From NCBI GenBank assembly GCA_030431615.1, contig JAUIID010000022.1:1-40711 (forward strand): a stretch of 40,711 nucleotides of DNA, given 5' to 3'. The DNA comes from Alphaproteobacteria bacterium (GTDB taxonomy: Bacteria; Pseudomonadota; Alphaproteobacteria; Geminicoccales; Geminicoccaceae). The position numbers and the translations under genes were made by a program. The notes beneath the pieces are model-generated. The model made no database searches, was not told the DNA's origin, and saw only the letters and a list, made by a program, of their open reading frames with translations. Shown in pieces: positions 33,063 to 40,711 of the stretch (positions are counted from its first letter, which is position 1; the number at the start of each line of letters is the position of its first letter).

Positions 33063-34066
33063 CGGGTGCGCGGATCGATGGCAAAGTAGATGAGGTCGAC
33101 GATCAGGTAGATCACGAGCGAGAGGATCGCCGAATAGAGGACGAAGCCCATGACGGGGTTCAGGTCGGCGTTGAGCACGCCGCCCACCGCGTACTGGCCG
33201 GCGCCGCCCCAGGAGAACACGATCTCGACGAGCACGGCACCGCCGATGAGGAAGCCGTAGAGCACCGAGACGATGGTGACGACGGAGGGCAGCGCATTGC
33301 GCAGCGCCTTCCGCGCCACGACCCGCTCGGGCAGGCCGCACATCTCGGCATAGCGGCTGAAATCGCTCTCCAGCATGCGCTCCATGGTCGACTGGGTCAT
33401 CTTCAGGATGGGCCCGGCATTGATCAGGCCCAGCGTCAGCACCGGCAGGACGAGGTGGCCGGCGGCGTTGCGCAGGGCCTGCCAGTTGCCGGCGAGCGTA
33501 CTGTCGATCAGCAGCGAGCCCGTGATCTCCGGTGGCGGCAGGATCACGAAGTCGAGCCGGCCGAGCGGCGCCGGGACGAGCGCCCAGGTCGTGTAGAAGA
33601 GGAAGATGAGCACCAGCCCGAACCAGAAGTCAGGCAGCGCACCGGCGAAGAGGCCGTAATAGTCAGCGGTGGTGCGCAAGAGGCCCTTCTTGTAGCGGGC
33701 GCCGGCGACACCCAGCGGCACGCCGATGGCGAGCGCCAGCAGCAGCGCCAGGGTGACGAGCTCCAGCGTCGCCGGGAAGCGTTGGGCGAGATCGGTCGTG
33801 ACCGGCAGCGTCGTCTGCCACGACGTGCCGAGATCGCCCTGGAGGACGTTGCCCAGATAGATCAGGAACTGCTCGAGGAGCGAGCGGTCGAGGCCGAGCT
33901 CGGCCCGCAGCCTGGCGAGCCCGTCATCGGTGGCGAACGGCCCGAGCATCATGACCGCGGGATCGCCGGGGATCAGCTTGAGGAGGAAGAACGAGACCAG
34001 GAGGATGCCGACGAGCTGGGGAGCCACGAAGAGCAGGCGCCGGCCGAGATAGGCAAGCAGCTGCAT
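33059..34066 (-). CDS. Peptide-type ABC importer permease, DppB-like (cluster 2)
   Basis: A 335-residue permease. The N-terminus (YLGRRLLFVAPQLVG), the LIPGDPA motif and the NVLQGDLGTSW segment are classical DppB features. The coupling loop around RYAEMCGLPERVVARK lies in the second half. A periplasmic insertion between the middle helices (about residues 185-215) is longer than in the cluster 1 homologue. ATG 34066 shares a base with the DppC-like stop (TGATG). It forms the membrane pore with the DppC-like subunit. Confidence 0.92.
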   Translation of the reverse strand: MQLLAYLGRRLLFVAPQLVGILLVSFFLLKLIPGDPAVMMLGPFATDDGLARLRAELGLDRSLLEQFLIYLGNVLQGDLGTSWQTTLPVTTDLAQRFPATLELVTLALLLALAIGVPLGVAGARYKKGLLRTTADYYGLFAGALPDFWFGLVLIFLFYTTWALVPAPLGRLDFVILPPPEITGSLLIDSTLAGNWQALRNAAGHLVLPVLTLGLINAGPILKMTQSTMERMLESDFSRYAEMCGLPERVVARKALRNALPSVVTIVSVLYGFLIGGAVLVEIVFSWGGAGQYAVGGVLNADLNPVMGFVLYSAILSLVIYLIVDLIYFAIDPRTR

Positions 34067-35040
34067 CAGGCCGTCGCCAGTCTGGCGCGTCGGCGCGCCT
34101 CGAGCTCGCCCGCCAGCGCCCGCCGGCGGGCGGGATCGGCCAGCACCTCGACGCTCGAACCGATGAGCGCGAAGCCGAAGACGGTGACGGCGAGCGCCAG
34201 GCCCGGGAAGATCGAGGGCCACCAGTGGCCCGTGATGATGCTCTGGAAGCCCATGGCGATCATGCTGCCCCATTCGGGGGTCGGCGCCTCGACGCCGGCA
34301 CCGATGAAGCTGAGGGCGGCGGTGAGCAGGATCGCCCAGCCGATATTGACCGAGAGCTGCGCCAGCACCGGCGCCATGGCGTTGGGAATGACGTGGCGGC
34401 GGATGATGCCGAAGTCGGAGACGCCGGCGATATAGGCCGCCTCGACGTAGCGCATGCGGCGAATCGAGAGGACCTGACCGCGCATCAGCCGAAGGTAGAT
34501 GGGCGTGTTGACGAAGGCGACGGCGATCACCACCGACTGCAGGCTCTGTCCGAGCACGGCCACGACCGCGATCGCGAAGACGAAGACGGGAAACGCCTGC
34601 AGCACGTCGGCGGCGCGCATGACGAAGCCGGCGGCAAACGTGCCGATGCCGCGCTGCGCCTCGTAGTAGCCGGCGGCCGCACCCAGCGCCGAGCCGACGA
34701 CCGCCGAGATCAGCGTGCCGGCGAGGGCGATGGCGAGGTCGATGCGCGGGGCGTAGATGACGCGCGAGAAGATATCCATGCCCGTCGCGTCGGTGCCCAT
34801 CACATGCGGCCAGCCGGGCGGCTTGAGGAAGTCCACCGGGCTCGCCTGCACCGGGTTGTAGGGGGCCACCCAGGGCGCCAGCACCGCCAGCACGACGACG
34901 GTCGCGACGATGACGTAGCCCAGCGCATAGGCCGGGCGCGCCCGGAGCAGCGCCAGGAAGAACGCGATGCCGCCCGAGCCGCCGGCTGTCGCCGACGACC
35001 CGGGAGGAGCACCGTCACCCTTGGCGGGTGCTTCGGCCAT
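34066..35040 (-). CDS. Peptide-type ABC importer permease, DppC-like (cluster 2)
   Basis: A 324-residue permease with a Gly/Ala/Pro-rich cytoplasmic N-terminus (about 1-25), a first helix, then MGTDATGMDIFSR in place of the usual GTDxxGRDxxSR: Met replaces the Arg. The coupling loop EAAYIAGVSDFGIIRRHV and the SFIGAGVEAP segment are typical. AGAGG lies a few bases before the ATG at 35040. It starts 20 bp after the binding-protein stop and shares a base with the next start, so the operon is tightly packed. Confidence 0.92.
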   Translation of the reverse strand: MAEAPAKGDGAPPGSSATAGGSGGIAFFLALLRARPAYALGYVIVATVVVLAVLAPWVAPYNPVQASPVDFLKPPGWPHVMGTDATGMDIFSRVIYAPRIDLAIALAGTLISAVVGSALGAAAGYYEAQRGIGTFAAGFVMRAADVLQAFPVFVFAIAVVAVLGQSLQSVVIAVAFVNTPIYLRLMRGQVLSIRRMRYVEAAYIAGVSDFGIIRRHVIPNAMAPVLAQLSVNIGWAILLTAALSFIGAGVEAPTPEWGSMIAMGFQSIITGHWWPSIFPGLALAVTVFGFALIGSSVEVLADPARRRALAGELEARRRARLATA

Positions 35041-35060
35041 GGCCTCTGACAACCCGCCGC

Positions 35061-36713
35061 TCAGGCGCGATGGAAGTCCTGGAAGCGGATGTTGTTGGAC
35101 GTGTAGTAGGTGAAGCCCTCGAGTTCGGCCTTCCGCGCCATCGTGTAGTTGGGATAGGCGATGAAGGTCCAGGGGGCCTCGCTCATGATGATGCCCTGCG
35201 CTTCCTTCATCATGTCGAGCCGCGCTGCCTCGTCCGCCGTCGCCGCCGTCTCGGCGATCAGCCGGTCGACCTCGGCATTCTCGTAATTGCTGTAGTTCAC
35301 GTAGGACGCGCTGTCGAAATAGAGCGTCAGCGAATAGCCGGGATCGGGGCACCACGGGCTGTCGACGTAGAAGATCATCGGCTGGCCGCGCTCGGTGACG
35401 GCATTGTAGAAGGAGCCCGCCGGGATCTTCTTGAGCTCGAGCTCAACGCCGACCTCGCGCAGCGCTGTCTGGTAGATGATGGCGATGGGCTCCTGCACGG
35501 GGTCGCCGGCATTGTAGGCGAGCGACGTGGTGAAGCCGTCGCCGAAGCCGGCGCCCGCCAGCAGCTCCTTGGCCTTCGCCGGATCGTAGCTGTACTCGAA
35601 GAACTCGTCCGAGAAGCCCGGATAGATGTTGGGCATGCACCCGTTCAGCGGCGTGGCGAGGCCCTGGTAGACGGCGTCCAGCACCTGCTGCTGCGGGAAC
35701 GCGAAGTTCATCGCCCGGCGCACGTCGACATTGTCGAAGGGCGGCGTCTTGGCGTTGAGCTCGATCCAGATCATGAACGATGCCGGCACCGTCTCGACCA
35801 CCACATTGGGCACGTTCTGCAGGCTGATGATCTCGAGCGGCTGCAGGTACTGGGCGATATCGACAGCACCGCCCTGCAGCAGCTGGACACGCGCCGCCGA
35901 GGTCGGCACCTCGCGGAAGACCACGGTGTCGATGGCGGGCTTGCCGCCCCAGTAGTCCTCGCGCGCGGCGAAGACGGCCTGCTGGCCGCGGGTGAGCTGC
36001 TGCAGACGGTAGGGGCCGAAGCCGGCGCTGTCGTTCTCGATGAACTTGCGCGCCCAGGGATCGTCCGTGCCACCGACCTCCTTGCACTTCGTGCTGTCGT
36101 AGACCGGGGTGTAGAGATTGGTCTGGATCTTGAGCAGCAGCGGGTTGGGCTCGGCGGTATTGAAGGAGACGACGTACTTGTCCTCGACCCGCACGTCGTC
36201 CGGGCTCTTGAGGCCGGAAACCGCCGTGTAGAAGGCGCCGAGGGCACCCAGCTCGAACGCGCGGTTCCAGGTCCAGCGCACGTCCTCGGCAGTGAGCTCG
36301 TTGCCCCAGTTGCTCATCACCCCTTCGCGCAGCTTGAAGACGACGCGCGTGCCGGAGGGATCGAGCTCCCAGCTCTCGGCGAGCTTGCCCACCATGTTGA
36401 CGCCGCCGGGCAGGTCGGCGTGGAACGAGATGTCCTCGCGGCTCGCACTCGGCACGCCGGGATCGGGGATCTTCTCGAAGCCGAGCAGGCCGTCATAGAG
36501 GGCCCCGATGGCCTCGAACGTGCCGAGGCTGACATCGAAATTGCAGTCCAGGCTCTGCGGCGTCGCCGGGGCGGCGATGACCATGGTCGAGCCGGCCTGG
36601 GCATGGGCGCTCGGGATCGAGAGGATGCGCGGCATGACGGCAGCGCCGGCGATGGCCGAGGTGGTGCGGAAGAAGGAGCGACGATCGAGGAACGGCAGCC
36701 GAGGGTCCGACAT
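35061..36713 (-). CDS. Tat-exported family-5 solute-binding protein (cluster 2)
   Basis: A 550-residue binding protein. The signal peptide carries a twin-arginine motif, DRRSFFRTTS, then a hydrophobic stretch and a probable AHA-QA cleavage near residue 38, so it should be exported folded via Tat. Family-5 features include LAESWELDPSGTRVVFKL and REGVMSNWG. ATG 36713 is preferred over the in-frame ATG at 36725 because GGAGG lies 5 nt before it. First gene of a six-gene leftward operon ending in the SDR gene. Ligand unknown; the locus enzymes suggest an amide or N-carbamoyl compound. Confidence 0.92.
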   Translation of the reverse strand: MSDPRLPFLDRRSFFRTTSAIAGAAVMPRILSIPSAHAQAGSTMVIAAPATPQSLDCNFDVSLGTFEAIGALYDGLLGFEKIPDPGVPSASREDISFHADLPGGVNMVGKLAESWELDPSGTRVVFKLREGVMSNWGNELTAEDVRWTWNRAFELGALGAFYTAVSGLKSPDDVRVEDKYVVSFNTAEPNPLLLKIQTNLYTPVYDSTKCKEVGGTDDPWARKFIENDSAGFGPYRLQQLTRGQQAVFAAREDYWGGKPAIDTVVFREVPTSAARVQLLQGGAVDIAQYLQPLEIISLQNVPNVVVETVPASFMIWIELNAKTPPFDNVDVRRAMNFAFPQQQVLDAVYQGLATPLNGCMPNIYPGFSDEFFEYSYDPAKAKELLAGAGFGDGFTTSLAYNAGDPVQEPIAIIYQTALREVGVELELKKIPAGSFYNAVTERGQPMIFYVDSPWCPDPGYSLTLYFDSASYVNYSNYENAEVDRLIAETAATADEAARLDMMKEAQGIIMSEAPWTFIAYPNYTMARKAELEGFTYYTSNNIRFQDFHRA

Positions 36714-36756
36714 GAGGGCCTCCATTTGTAGGCAGTGGCGGAAGCGGTCGTCCGTT

Positions 36757-36773
36757 GGGTGGTCAGACCACCC
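36757..36773. promoter_or_regulatory. Perfect palindromic operator for a GntR/FadR-type regulator
   Basis: GGGTGGTCAGACCACCC is a perfect 17-bp odd palindrome whose core TGGTCAGACCA matches the FadR-subfamily consensus TNGTNNNACNA. It lies 44 bp before the binding-protein start and 148 bp before the divergent gntR start. It would sit just downstream of the leftward promoter candidate, a typical repressor position. A weaker similar site (TGGTCGGAACA) overlaps the gntR start region near 36908-36918. Confidence 0.7.
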
Positions 36774-36792
36774 GAGGCGTCATTGACGAACC

Positions 36793-36820
36793 ATCATCGA
36801 CGACCAACCGCTCGCGTCAA
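36793..36820 (-). promoter_or_regulatory. Candidate promoter of the cluster 2 importer operon
   Basis: On the minus strand, TTGACG (36820-36815) and GATGAT (36798-36793) are 16 bp apart (5/6 and 4/6 matches). Transcription would begin near 36786, placing the 36757-36773 palindrome at about +13 to +29. This rests on consensus matching only. Confidence 0.4.
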
Positions 36821-36920
36821 GTAGCAAATTCCTTGCCATCTGAACCGATCAGGGCAATTCTGCCGGTCATCGTGAGGAGAGCCGGCCCAGGCCGACGATT
36901 GATCTGCTGGTCGGAACAAT

Positions 36921-37664
36921 ATGGATTCTTCAGACCAATATCCGACATCAATGGCGGATCCGGCCGCGACGGCGCCCGTCACGCAGCGCGCCCTGGCCCG
37001 CATCCAGGACATGCTGCGCTCCGGCGCCTTCCCGCCGGGCTCCAGCCTGCCGCCGCAGCGCCGGCTCGCGGACGAGCTGCAGGTCAGCCGCGCGTCGCTG
37101 CGCGAGGCGCTCTCGATCCTCGGCACGCTCGGCATCATCCGGGTCGAGCACGGCCGCGGCACCTTCGTCGCCGCCAGGGGCGACGACGATCAGGCAAGCG
37201 GACCGGCGCCAACGGTCCGGCGCTTCAAGGGGCGCTACTCGGAGGCGGAGGTCTACCAGTTCCGCTGCATCGTCGAGCCCCGCGCCGCCGCCCTCGCCGC
37301 CCTGCGCCTGACGCCTGAGGAGATCGGCCGCCTGGAGGCCACCAACCGGGCCTTTGCCCGGGCAACCCGCGAGCTCGACCTCGTCGCCAGCGCCGAGACC
37401 GACTGGGAATTCCACGACCTGCTCATGCAGTTCTCGCACAACCGGCTGCTGGTCGATATCTATCACGGCTACCGGCCGGTCATGATCGAGAGCCAGCGGC
37501 TGCCGCTGGCCAGGCGCAGCCGGCTGCTGGAGCCGATCGGCGAGCACGAGCGCCTGCTCAGGGCGCTGAAGATGCACGACCCGGATGGCGCCAGCTACTA
37601 CATGCGGGTGCATATCGGCCGCGCTGCCGACCGCATCGGCCTGAGCTTTGTCGACGTCGGCTGA
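36921..37664 (+). CDS. GntR-family transcriptional regulator, FadR subfamily (FCD domain)
   Basis: A 247-residue DNA-binding regulator. The N-terminal winged helix (about 20-85) has LPPQRRLADELQVSRASLREAL and the wing GIIRVEHGRGTFV. The C-terminal FCD ligand domain shows the metal-site pattern DWEFHDLL, GEHERLL and MRVHIGRA. It most likely represses the divergent importer operon and its own amidase-hydrolase operon until the imported compound or a product binds. The start could be ATG 36921 or ATG 36951; neither has a good ribosome-binding site. The amidase gene follows 31 bp later. Confidence 0.9.
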   Translation: MDSSDQYPTSMADPAATAPVTQRALARIQDMLRSGAFPPGSSLPPQRRLADELQVSRASLREALSILGTLGIIRVEHGRGTFVAARGDDDQASGPAPTVRRFKGRYSEAEVYQFRCIVEPRAAALAALRLTPEEIGRLEATNRAFARATRELDLVASAETDWEFHDLLMQFSHNRLLVDIYHGYRPVMIESQRLPLARRSRLLEPIGEHERLLRALKMHDPDGASYYMRVHIGRAADRIGLSFVDVG

Positions 37665-37695
37665 CCAGACAGGGGTACGAGGGAGGACTGAAGGC

Positions 37696-39069
37696 ATGAC
37701 AACGATCGAGCGGGTGGCGGCGGGCTCGGCGGCGGCCATCGGGCGCGCCATCGCGGCCGGCGAGGTCGATCCGGTAGCACTGACCGAGCATCTGCTCGAG
37801 CGCATCGGCGCCACTGACGAGCCGGTCTTCATCACCGTCACCGCCGCCCGTGCCAGGGCCGAGGCCGAGGCGGCCCGCGCGCGCCAGGCCGCCGGCCGGC
37901 CGCTCTCGCCGCTCGACGGCGTGCCGATCGCCTGGAAGGACCTCGTCGACATCGCGACGAGCCCGACCACGGCCGGCTCCTCGCTCTACCGCGACAGCGC
38001 CCCCAAGGCCGCCGACGCGCCCTGCGCCGCCAATCTCGCCGCGGCCGGCATGGTGACGCTCGGCAAGGTGAACCTCACCGAGTTCGCCTATTCCGGCCTC
38101 GGCCTCAACCCGCATTTCGGCACGCCCACGAACCCGCACGACCGGACCACGCGCCGCGCCCCGGGCGGCTCGTCCTCGGGCTCGGCCGTCGCGGTGGCTG
38201 CGGGCCTCGCACCCGTCGCCATCGGCACCGACACGGGCGGCTCGGTGCGCATCCCTGCCGCCTTCAACGGCCTCGTCGGCTACAAGAGCTCCGAAGGCCG
38301 GATCGACAAGCGTGGCGTCTTCCCCCTCTCCGAGACGCTCGACAGCATCGGCCCCATCGGCCGCACGGTCGAGGATTGCATCCTCGTCGAGACCCTGCTG
38401 CGCGGTGCTGCGACCAGCGCCGTGCGCCGGGCACCTCTGGCTGGCCAGCGCTTCGTCATGGCGACCAACGTCGTGCTCGACGAAATCGAGGCCGACGTCG
38501 CCACCGCGCTCGAGGCGGCCATCGACGACCTGGCGAAGGCCGGGGCCCGGATCGAGTCCCGCCCGGTGCCGGTGCTGGACGAGGTGATGCGGGTCACCGC
38601 CGAGCACGGCACGCTCACCGCGGCTGAGGCCTACACCGTCCACCAGGCCCTGGTCGACGGCCCCGAGGCCGAGCGCATCGACCGCCGCGTGGTGTCGCGC
38701 ATCATGAACGGCAAGCGGATGTCGGCCGCCGACGTGCTGATCATCCAGAGCGAGCGCCGGCGCCTTAAGGCCGAGCTCGCGGCCGATCTCGACGGTGCGG
38801 CCCTCGTCATGCCGACGACCGTCCACGTCGCCCCGCCGATCGCCCCGCTCGAGGCCGACGAGGCCCTCTTCCACAGCACCAACCTGCGCACGCTCCGCAA
38901 CACCATGCTCGGCAACTTCCTCGACCTCTGCGGCCTCGCCATCCCGAGCGGCCGCACGCCGGCGGGCATGCCGGCCAGCATTCTCTTCAACCTGCCGGCG
39001 GGCGAGGATGACCGGCTCCTCTCGCTCGGTCTCGAACTCGACCGCGTGCTCCTGCCTAGGCGACTCTGA
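37696..39069 (+). CDS. Amidase (amidase-signature family), cluster 2
   Basis: A 457-residue cytoplasmic amidase. The triad is visible as Lys81 (PIAWKD), Ser159/160 (APGGSSSGSAV) and nucleophile Ser183 in GTDTGGSVRIPAAF. ATG 37696 is chosen because GGGAGG lies 9 nt upstream and homology begins there; an in-frame ATG at 37648 lies within gntR. It lies between the regulator and an N-carbamoyl-D-amino-acid hydrolase gene, consistent with a two-step breakdown of an imported amide. It is not closely similar to the amidase at 11176 outside the active-site region. Confidence 0.92.
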   Translation: MTTIERVAAGSAAAIGRAIAAGEVDPVALTEHLLERIGATDEPVFITVTAARARAEAEAARARQAAGRPLSPLDGVPIAWKDLVDIATSPTTAGSSLYRDSAPKAADAPCAANLAAAGMVTLGKVNLTEFAYSGLGLNPHFGTPTNPHDRTTRRAPGGSSSGSAVAVAAGLAPVAIGTDTGGSVRIPAAFNGLVGYKSSEGRIDKRGVFPLSETLDSIGPIGRTVEDCILVETLLRGAATSAVRRAPLAGQRFVMATNVVLDEIEADVATALEAAIDDLAKAGARIESRPVPVLDEVMRVTAEHGTLTAAEAYTVHQALVDGPEAERIDRRVVSRIMNGKRMSAADVLIIQSERRRLKAELAADLDGAALVMPTTVHVAPPIAPLEADEALFHSTNLRTLRNTMLGNFLDLCGLAIPSGRTPAGMPASILFNLPAGEDDRLLSLGLELDRVLLPRRL

Positions 39070-39112
39070 TGGCCGGCTTCACCTTCACGTTCGACCATAA
39101 GCAGGGAGGAAA

Positions 39113-40081
39113 ATGAACATGAGCAGGAAGCGGGTCGTCGCCGCCGCCCAGATGGGCCCGATCGCTAGGTCGGAGAGCCGCGAACAGGTCGTCCGCCGCC
39201 TCCTCGCACTCCTCGCCGAGGCGAAGGGCAAGGGTGTCGAGTTCATCACCTTCCCGGAGCTCGCCCTCACCACCTTCTTCCCGCGCTGGATGATGGAGGA
39301 CGAGGCCGAGCTCGACAGCTTCTACGAGGGCAAGCTACCTGGTCCTGCCGCGGCCCCGCTCTTCGAGGCGGCGAAGGCCGCCGGCATCGGCTTCTATCTC
39401 GGCTATGCCGAGCGCTTCGTCGAGGCCGGCCGGGTGCGCCGCTTCAATGCCGCGATCACCGTGGCACCCTCGGGCGAAATCGTCGGCAAGTATCGCAAGG
39501 TCCACCTGCCGGGCCATGCGGAGCCGCAGCCGGACCGCGCCTTCCAGCACTTGGAGAAGCGCTATTTCGAGCCGGGCGACCTCGGCTTTCCCGTGTTCGA
39601 GGCGTTGGGCGGCCGGGTCGGCATGCTGATCTGCAACGACCGCCGCTGGCCCGAGGCCTACCGGGTCATGGGCCTGCAGGACGTCGAGCTCGTCTGCCTC
39701 GGCTACAACACGCCGCTCGACCATGCCGGCCACGAGCCGATCAACGTGCTGACCGGCTTCCACAATGCCCTCTCGATGCAGGCCGGTGCCTACCAGAACG
39801 CCAGCTGGGTGATCGGCACCGCCAAGTGCGGCCGCGAGGAAGGCTCGCTCATGCTCGCCGACAGCATGATCATCGCCCCCTCCGGTGAAATCGTCGCGAA
39901 AGCGACCACCATGGAGGACGAGCTGGTCACCGCCACAATCGATCTCGACATGGGCCGGCCCTACAAGGAAACCTTCTTCGACTTCGCCCGCCACCGCGAG
40001 CCTGCGAGCTACCGCCTCCTCACCGAGCGCAAGGGGGCCGGCGACATGCTGCCGCCGGTACGGGGTGCCGGAATCGACTAG
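39113..40081 (+). CDS. N-carbamoyl-D-amino-acid hydrolase (carbon-nitrogen hydrolase)
   Basis: A 322-residue nitrilase-superfamily enzyme. The triad is Glu49 (FPELALTTFFPRW), Lys129 (KYRKVHLPGH) and Cys174 (ICNDRRWPE). Several segments follow Agrobacterium D-carbamoylase as I recall it: GPIARSESREQVV, HLEKRYFEPGDLGFP, NDRRWPEAYRVMG and SMQAGAYQN. The paired Arg after the catalytic Cys bind the substrate carboxylate in that enzyme. The reaction is N-carbamoyl-D-amino acid to D-amino acid, CO2 and ammonia. GGAGG is 4 nt before ATG 39113; ATG 39119 is an alternative. No hydantoinase is adjacent. Close relatives with other ureido substrates remain possible. Confidence 0.93.
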   Translation: MNMSRKRVVAAAQMGPIARSESREQVVRRLLALLAEAKGKGVEFITFPELALTTFFPRWMMEDEAELDSFYEGKLPGPAAAPLFEAAKAAGIGFYLGYAERFVEAGRVRRFNAAITVAPSGEIVGKYRKVHLPGHAEPQPDRAFQHLEKRYFEPGDLGFPVFEALGGRVGMLICNDRRWPEAYRVMGLQDVELVCLGYNTPLDHAGHEPINVLTGFHNALSMQAGAYQNASWVIGTAKCGREEGSLMLADSMIIAPSGEIVAKATTMEDELVTATIDLDMGRPYKETFFDFARHREPASYRLLTERKGAGDMLPPVRGAGID

Positions 40082-40101
40082 TCCCGCTCCCCGCTGAACT
40101 C

Positions 40102-40711
40102 ATGCCCTTCGCTCGCGGCCGGCTCCCGACCCTCGACCAGGCGCTCGTCGGCGTCGCCCTCGTCGCCCTGATCGGCGGCGGGCTCGCCTGGTGGCTGGTC
40201 GATCCGACCCTGGCCAGCTGGTTCTGGCGGATCGGCACCGTCGTCGTGCTCGCCGCCCTGGTGGTCGAGATCGGCCGCAACCTGCTGCGCGGCGAGACCG
40301 GTGTGGACATCTTGGCGGCCCTCTCGATGACGGGTGCGCTGCTGCTGGGCGAGAATCTCGCCGGCAATATCGTGGCGCTGATGCTCAGCGGCGGCACGAT
40401 GCTCGAAGCGGTGGCCGACCGCCGGGCGCGGCGCGAGCTTACCGGTCTGCTCGGCCGCACGCCGCGCACGGCGCACCGCGACACGGGCCAGGGCCTCGAA
40501 GACGTCGCGATCGAGGCGGTCCAGCCGGGCGACCGGTTGCTGGTCAAGACCGGCGAGGTCCTGCCGGTCGACGGCATGCTCGAGGCGGCGCCGGCGCTCC
40601 TCGACGAATCGGCGCTCACCGGCGAGGCGCTGCCGGTCGAGCGGCCGGTCGGCGACACGCTCGCCAGCGGCACGCTCAATGCCGGCCCACCCCTGCGGTT
40701 GCGCGCCAGTG
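40102..40711 (+). CDS. Heavy-metal-type P-type ATPase, N-terminal part (truncated by window end)
   Basis: About 203 codons are visible, running off the window. After two hydrophobic segments (about 15-33 and 43-58), further membrane segments and EAVADRRARREL lead into the actuator domain with DESALTGEALPVERPVG, carrying the TGE dephosphorylation motif. The phosphorylation site DKTGT lies beyond the window. There is no N-terminal CxxC metal-binding domain, so it begins directly with membrane helices. It is probably a P1B metal exporter; the metal cannot be told without the CPC-type motif. It starts 20 bp after the D-carbamoylase gene but looks functionally unrelated. Confidence 0.9.
   Translation, partial: MPFARGRLPTLDQALVGVALVALIGGGLAWWLVDPTLASWFWRIGTVVVLAALVVEIGRNLLRGETGVDILAALSMTGALLLGENLAGNIVALMLSGGTMLEAVADRRARRELTGLLGRTPRTAHRDTGQGLEDVAIEAVQPGDRLLVKTGEVLPVDGMLEAAPALLDESALTGEALPVERPVGDTLASGTLNAGPPLRLRAS

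Noticed and set aside
33059-34273. Longer reading of the DppB-like permease from position 34273
   Set aside because: The extra 69 residues overlap the DppC-like gene and precede a classical DppB N-terminus at 34066, which shares a base with the upstream stop.

Overview
This is a GC-rich (roughly two-thirds G+C by eye), gene-dense stretch of a Gram-negative chromosome. An autotransporter, an MlaFED-type lipid transporter with an auxiliary lipoprotein, lipobox and Tat signals, a fused caa3-type oxidase subunit I-III and several peptide-type ABC importers together suggest a soil or rhizosphere-type alphaproteobacterium, perhaps near Rhodospirillales or Hyphomicrobiales. The taxonomic placement is inference. 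I see no prophage, insertion sequence, CRISPR array or integrase.

Layout. (1) 1-3919 (+): the 3' part of a terminal oxidase operon, with ctaD (I-III fusion, 5' end outside the window), a small membrane protein, a short CtaG-like assembly protein and a membrane-anchored triheme cytochrome c, tightly coupled. (2) 4046-12591 (+): promoter candidate, possible leader ORF, then a complete peptide-type ABC importer (two ATPases, binding protein, two permeases), followed by a TauD/TfdA-like Fe(II)/2-oxoglutarate dioxygenase and an amidase. Perfect stem-loops lie after the binding-protein gene and after the dioxygenase gene. (3) 12610-15384 (-): tRNA-Ser(GCU), then pirin, FMN reductase, YbaK-like deacylase and YfcG-type glutathione transferase genes, transcribed as yfcG to pirin. 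(4) 15613-16782 (+): a fold-III PLP decarboxylase (ornithine/lysine type). It converges on a lipoprotein-type autotransporter esterase (17016-19013, -), with a terminator for each strand between them. (5) 19388-26435: a secreted metallo-beta-lactamase-fold protein with altered metal ligands (-), an MFS carrier, a gamma-glutamyltransferase-family enzyme, an orphan family-5 binding protein, dusB and a secreted DUF3047-like protein (all +). (6) 26449-30108 (-): an Mla/Mce-type lipid transport operon (permease with N-terminal STAS-like domain, ATPase, MCE protein, PqiC-type lipoprotein). (7) 30239-40081: a divergent catabolic locus. A Tat-exported binding protein, two permeases, two ATPases and an SDR dehydrogenase run leftward. 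A GntR/FadR regulator, an amidase and an N-carbamoyl-D-amino-acid hydrolase run rightward. A perfect 17-bp TGGTNNNACCA-type palindrome sits just upstream of the binding-protein gene. (8) 40102-40711 (+): the start of a P-type metal ATPase cut by the window end.

Two loci pair an ABC importer for small amide or peptide-like compounds with enzymes that would open C-N bonds. The most notable observation is in locus 7. The DppD-like ATPase has lost its Q-loop Gln, catalytic Glu and H-loop His, while the DppF-like partner has lost its LSGGQ signature. All four changes fall on the same composite ATP site, and the other site is intact. That predicts an asymmetric peptide-family importer with one catalytic and one degenerate site.
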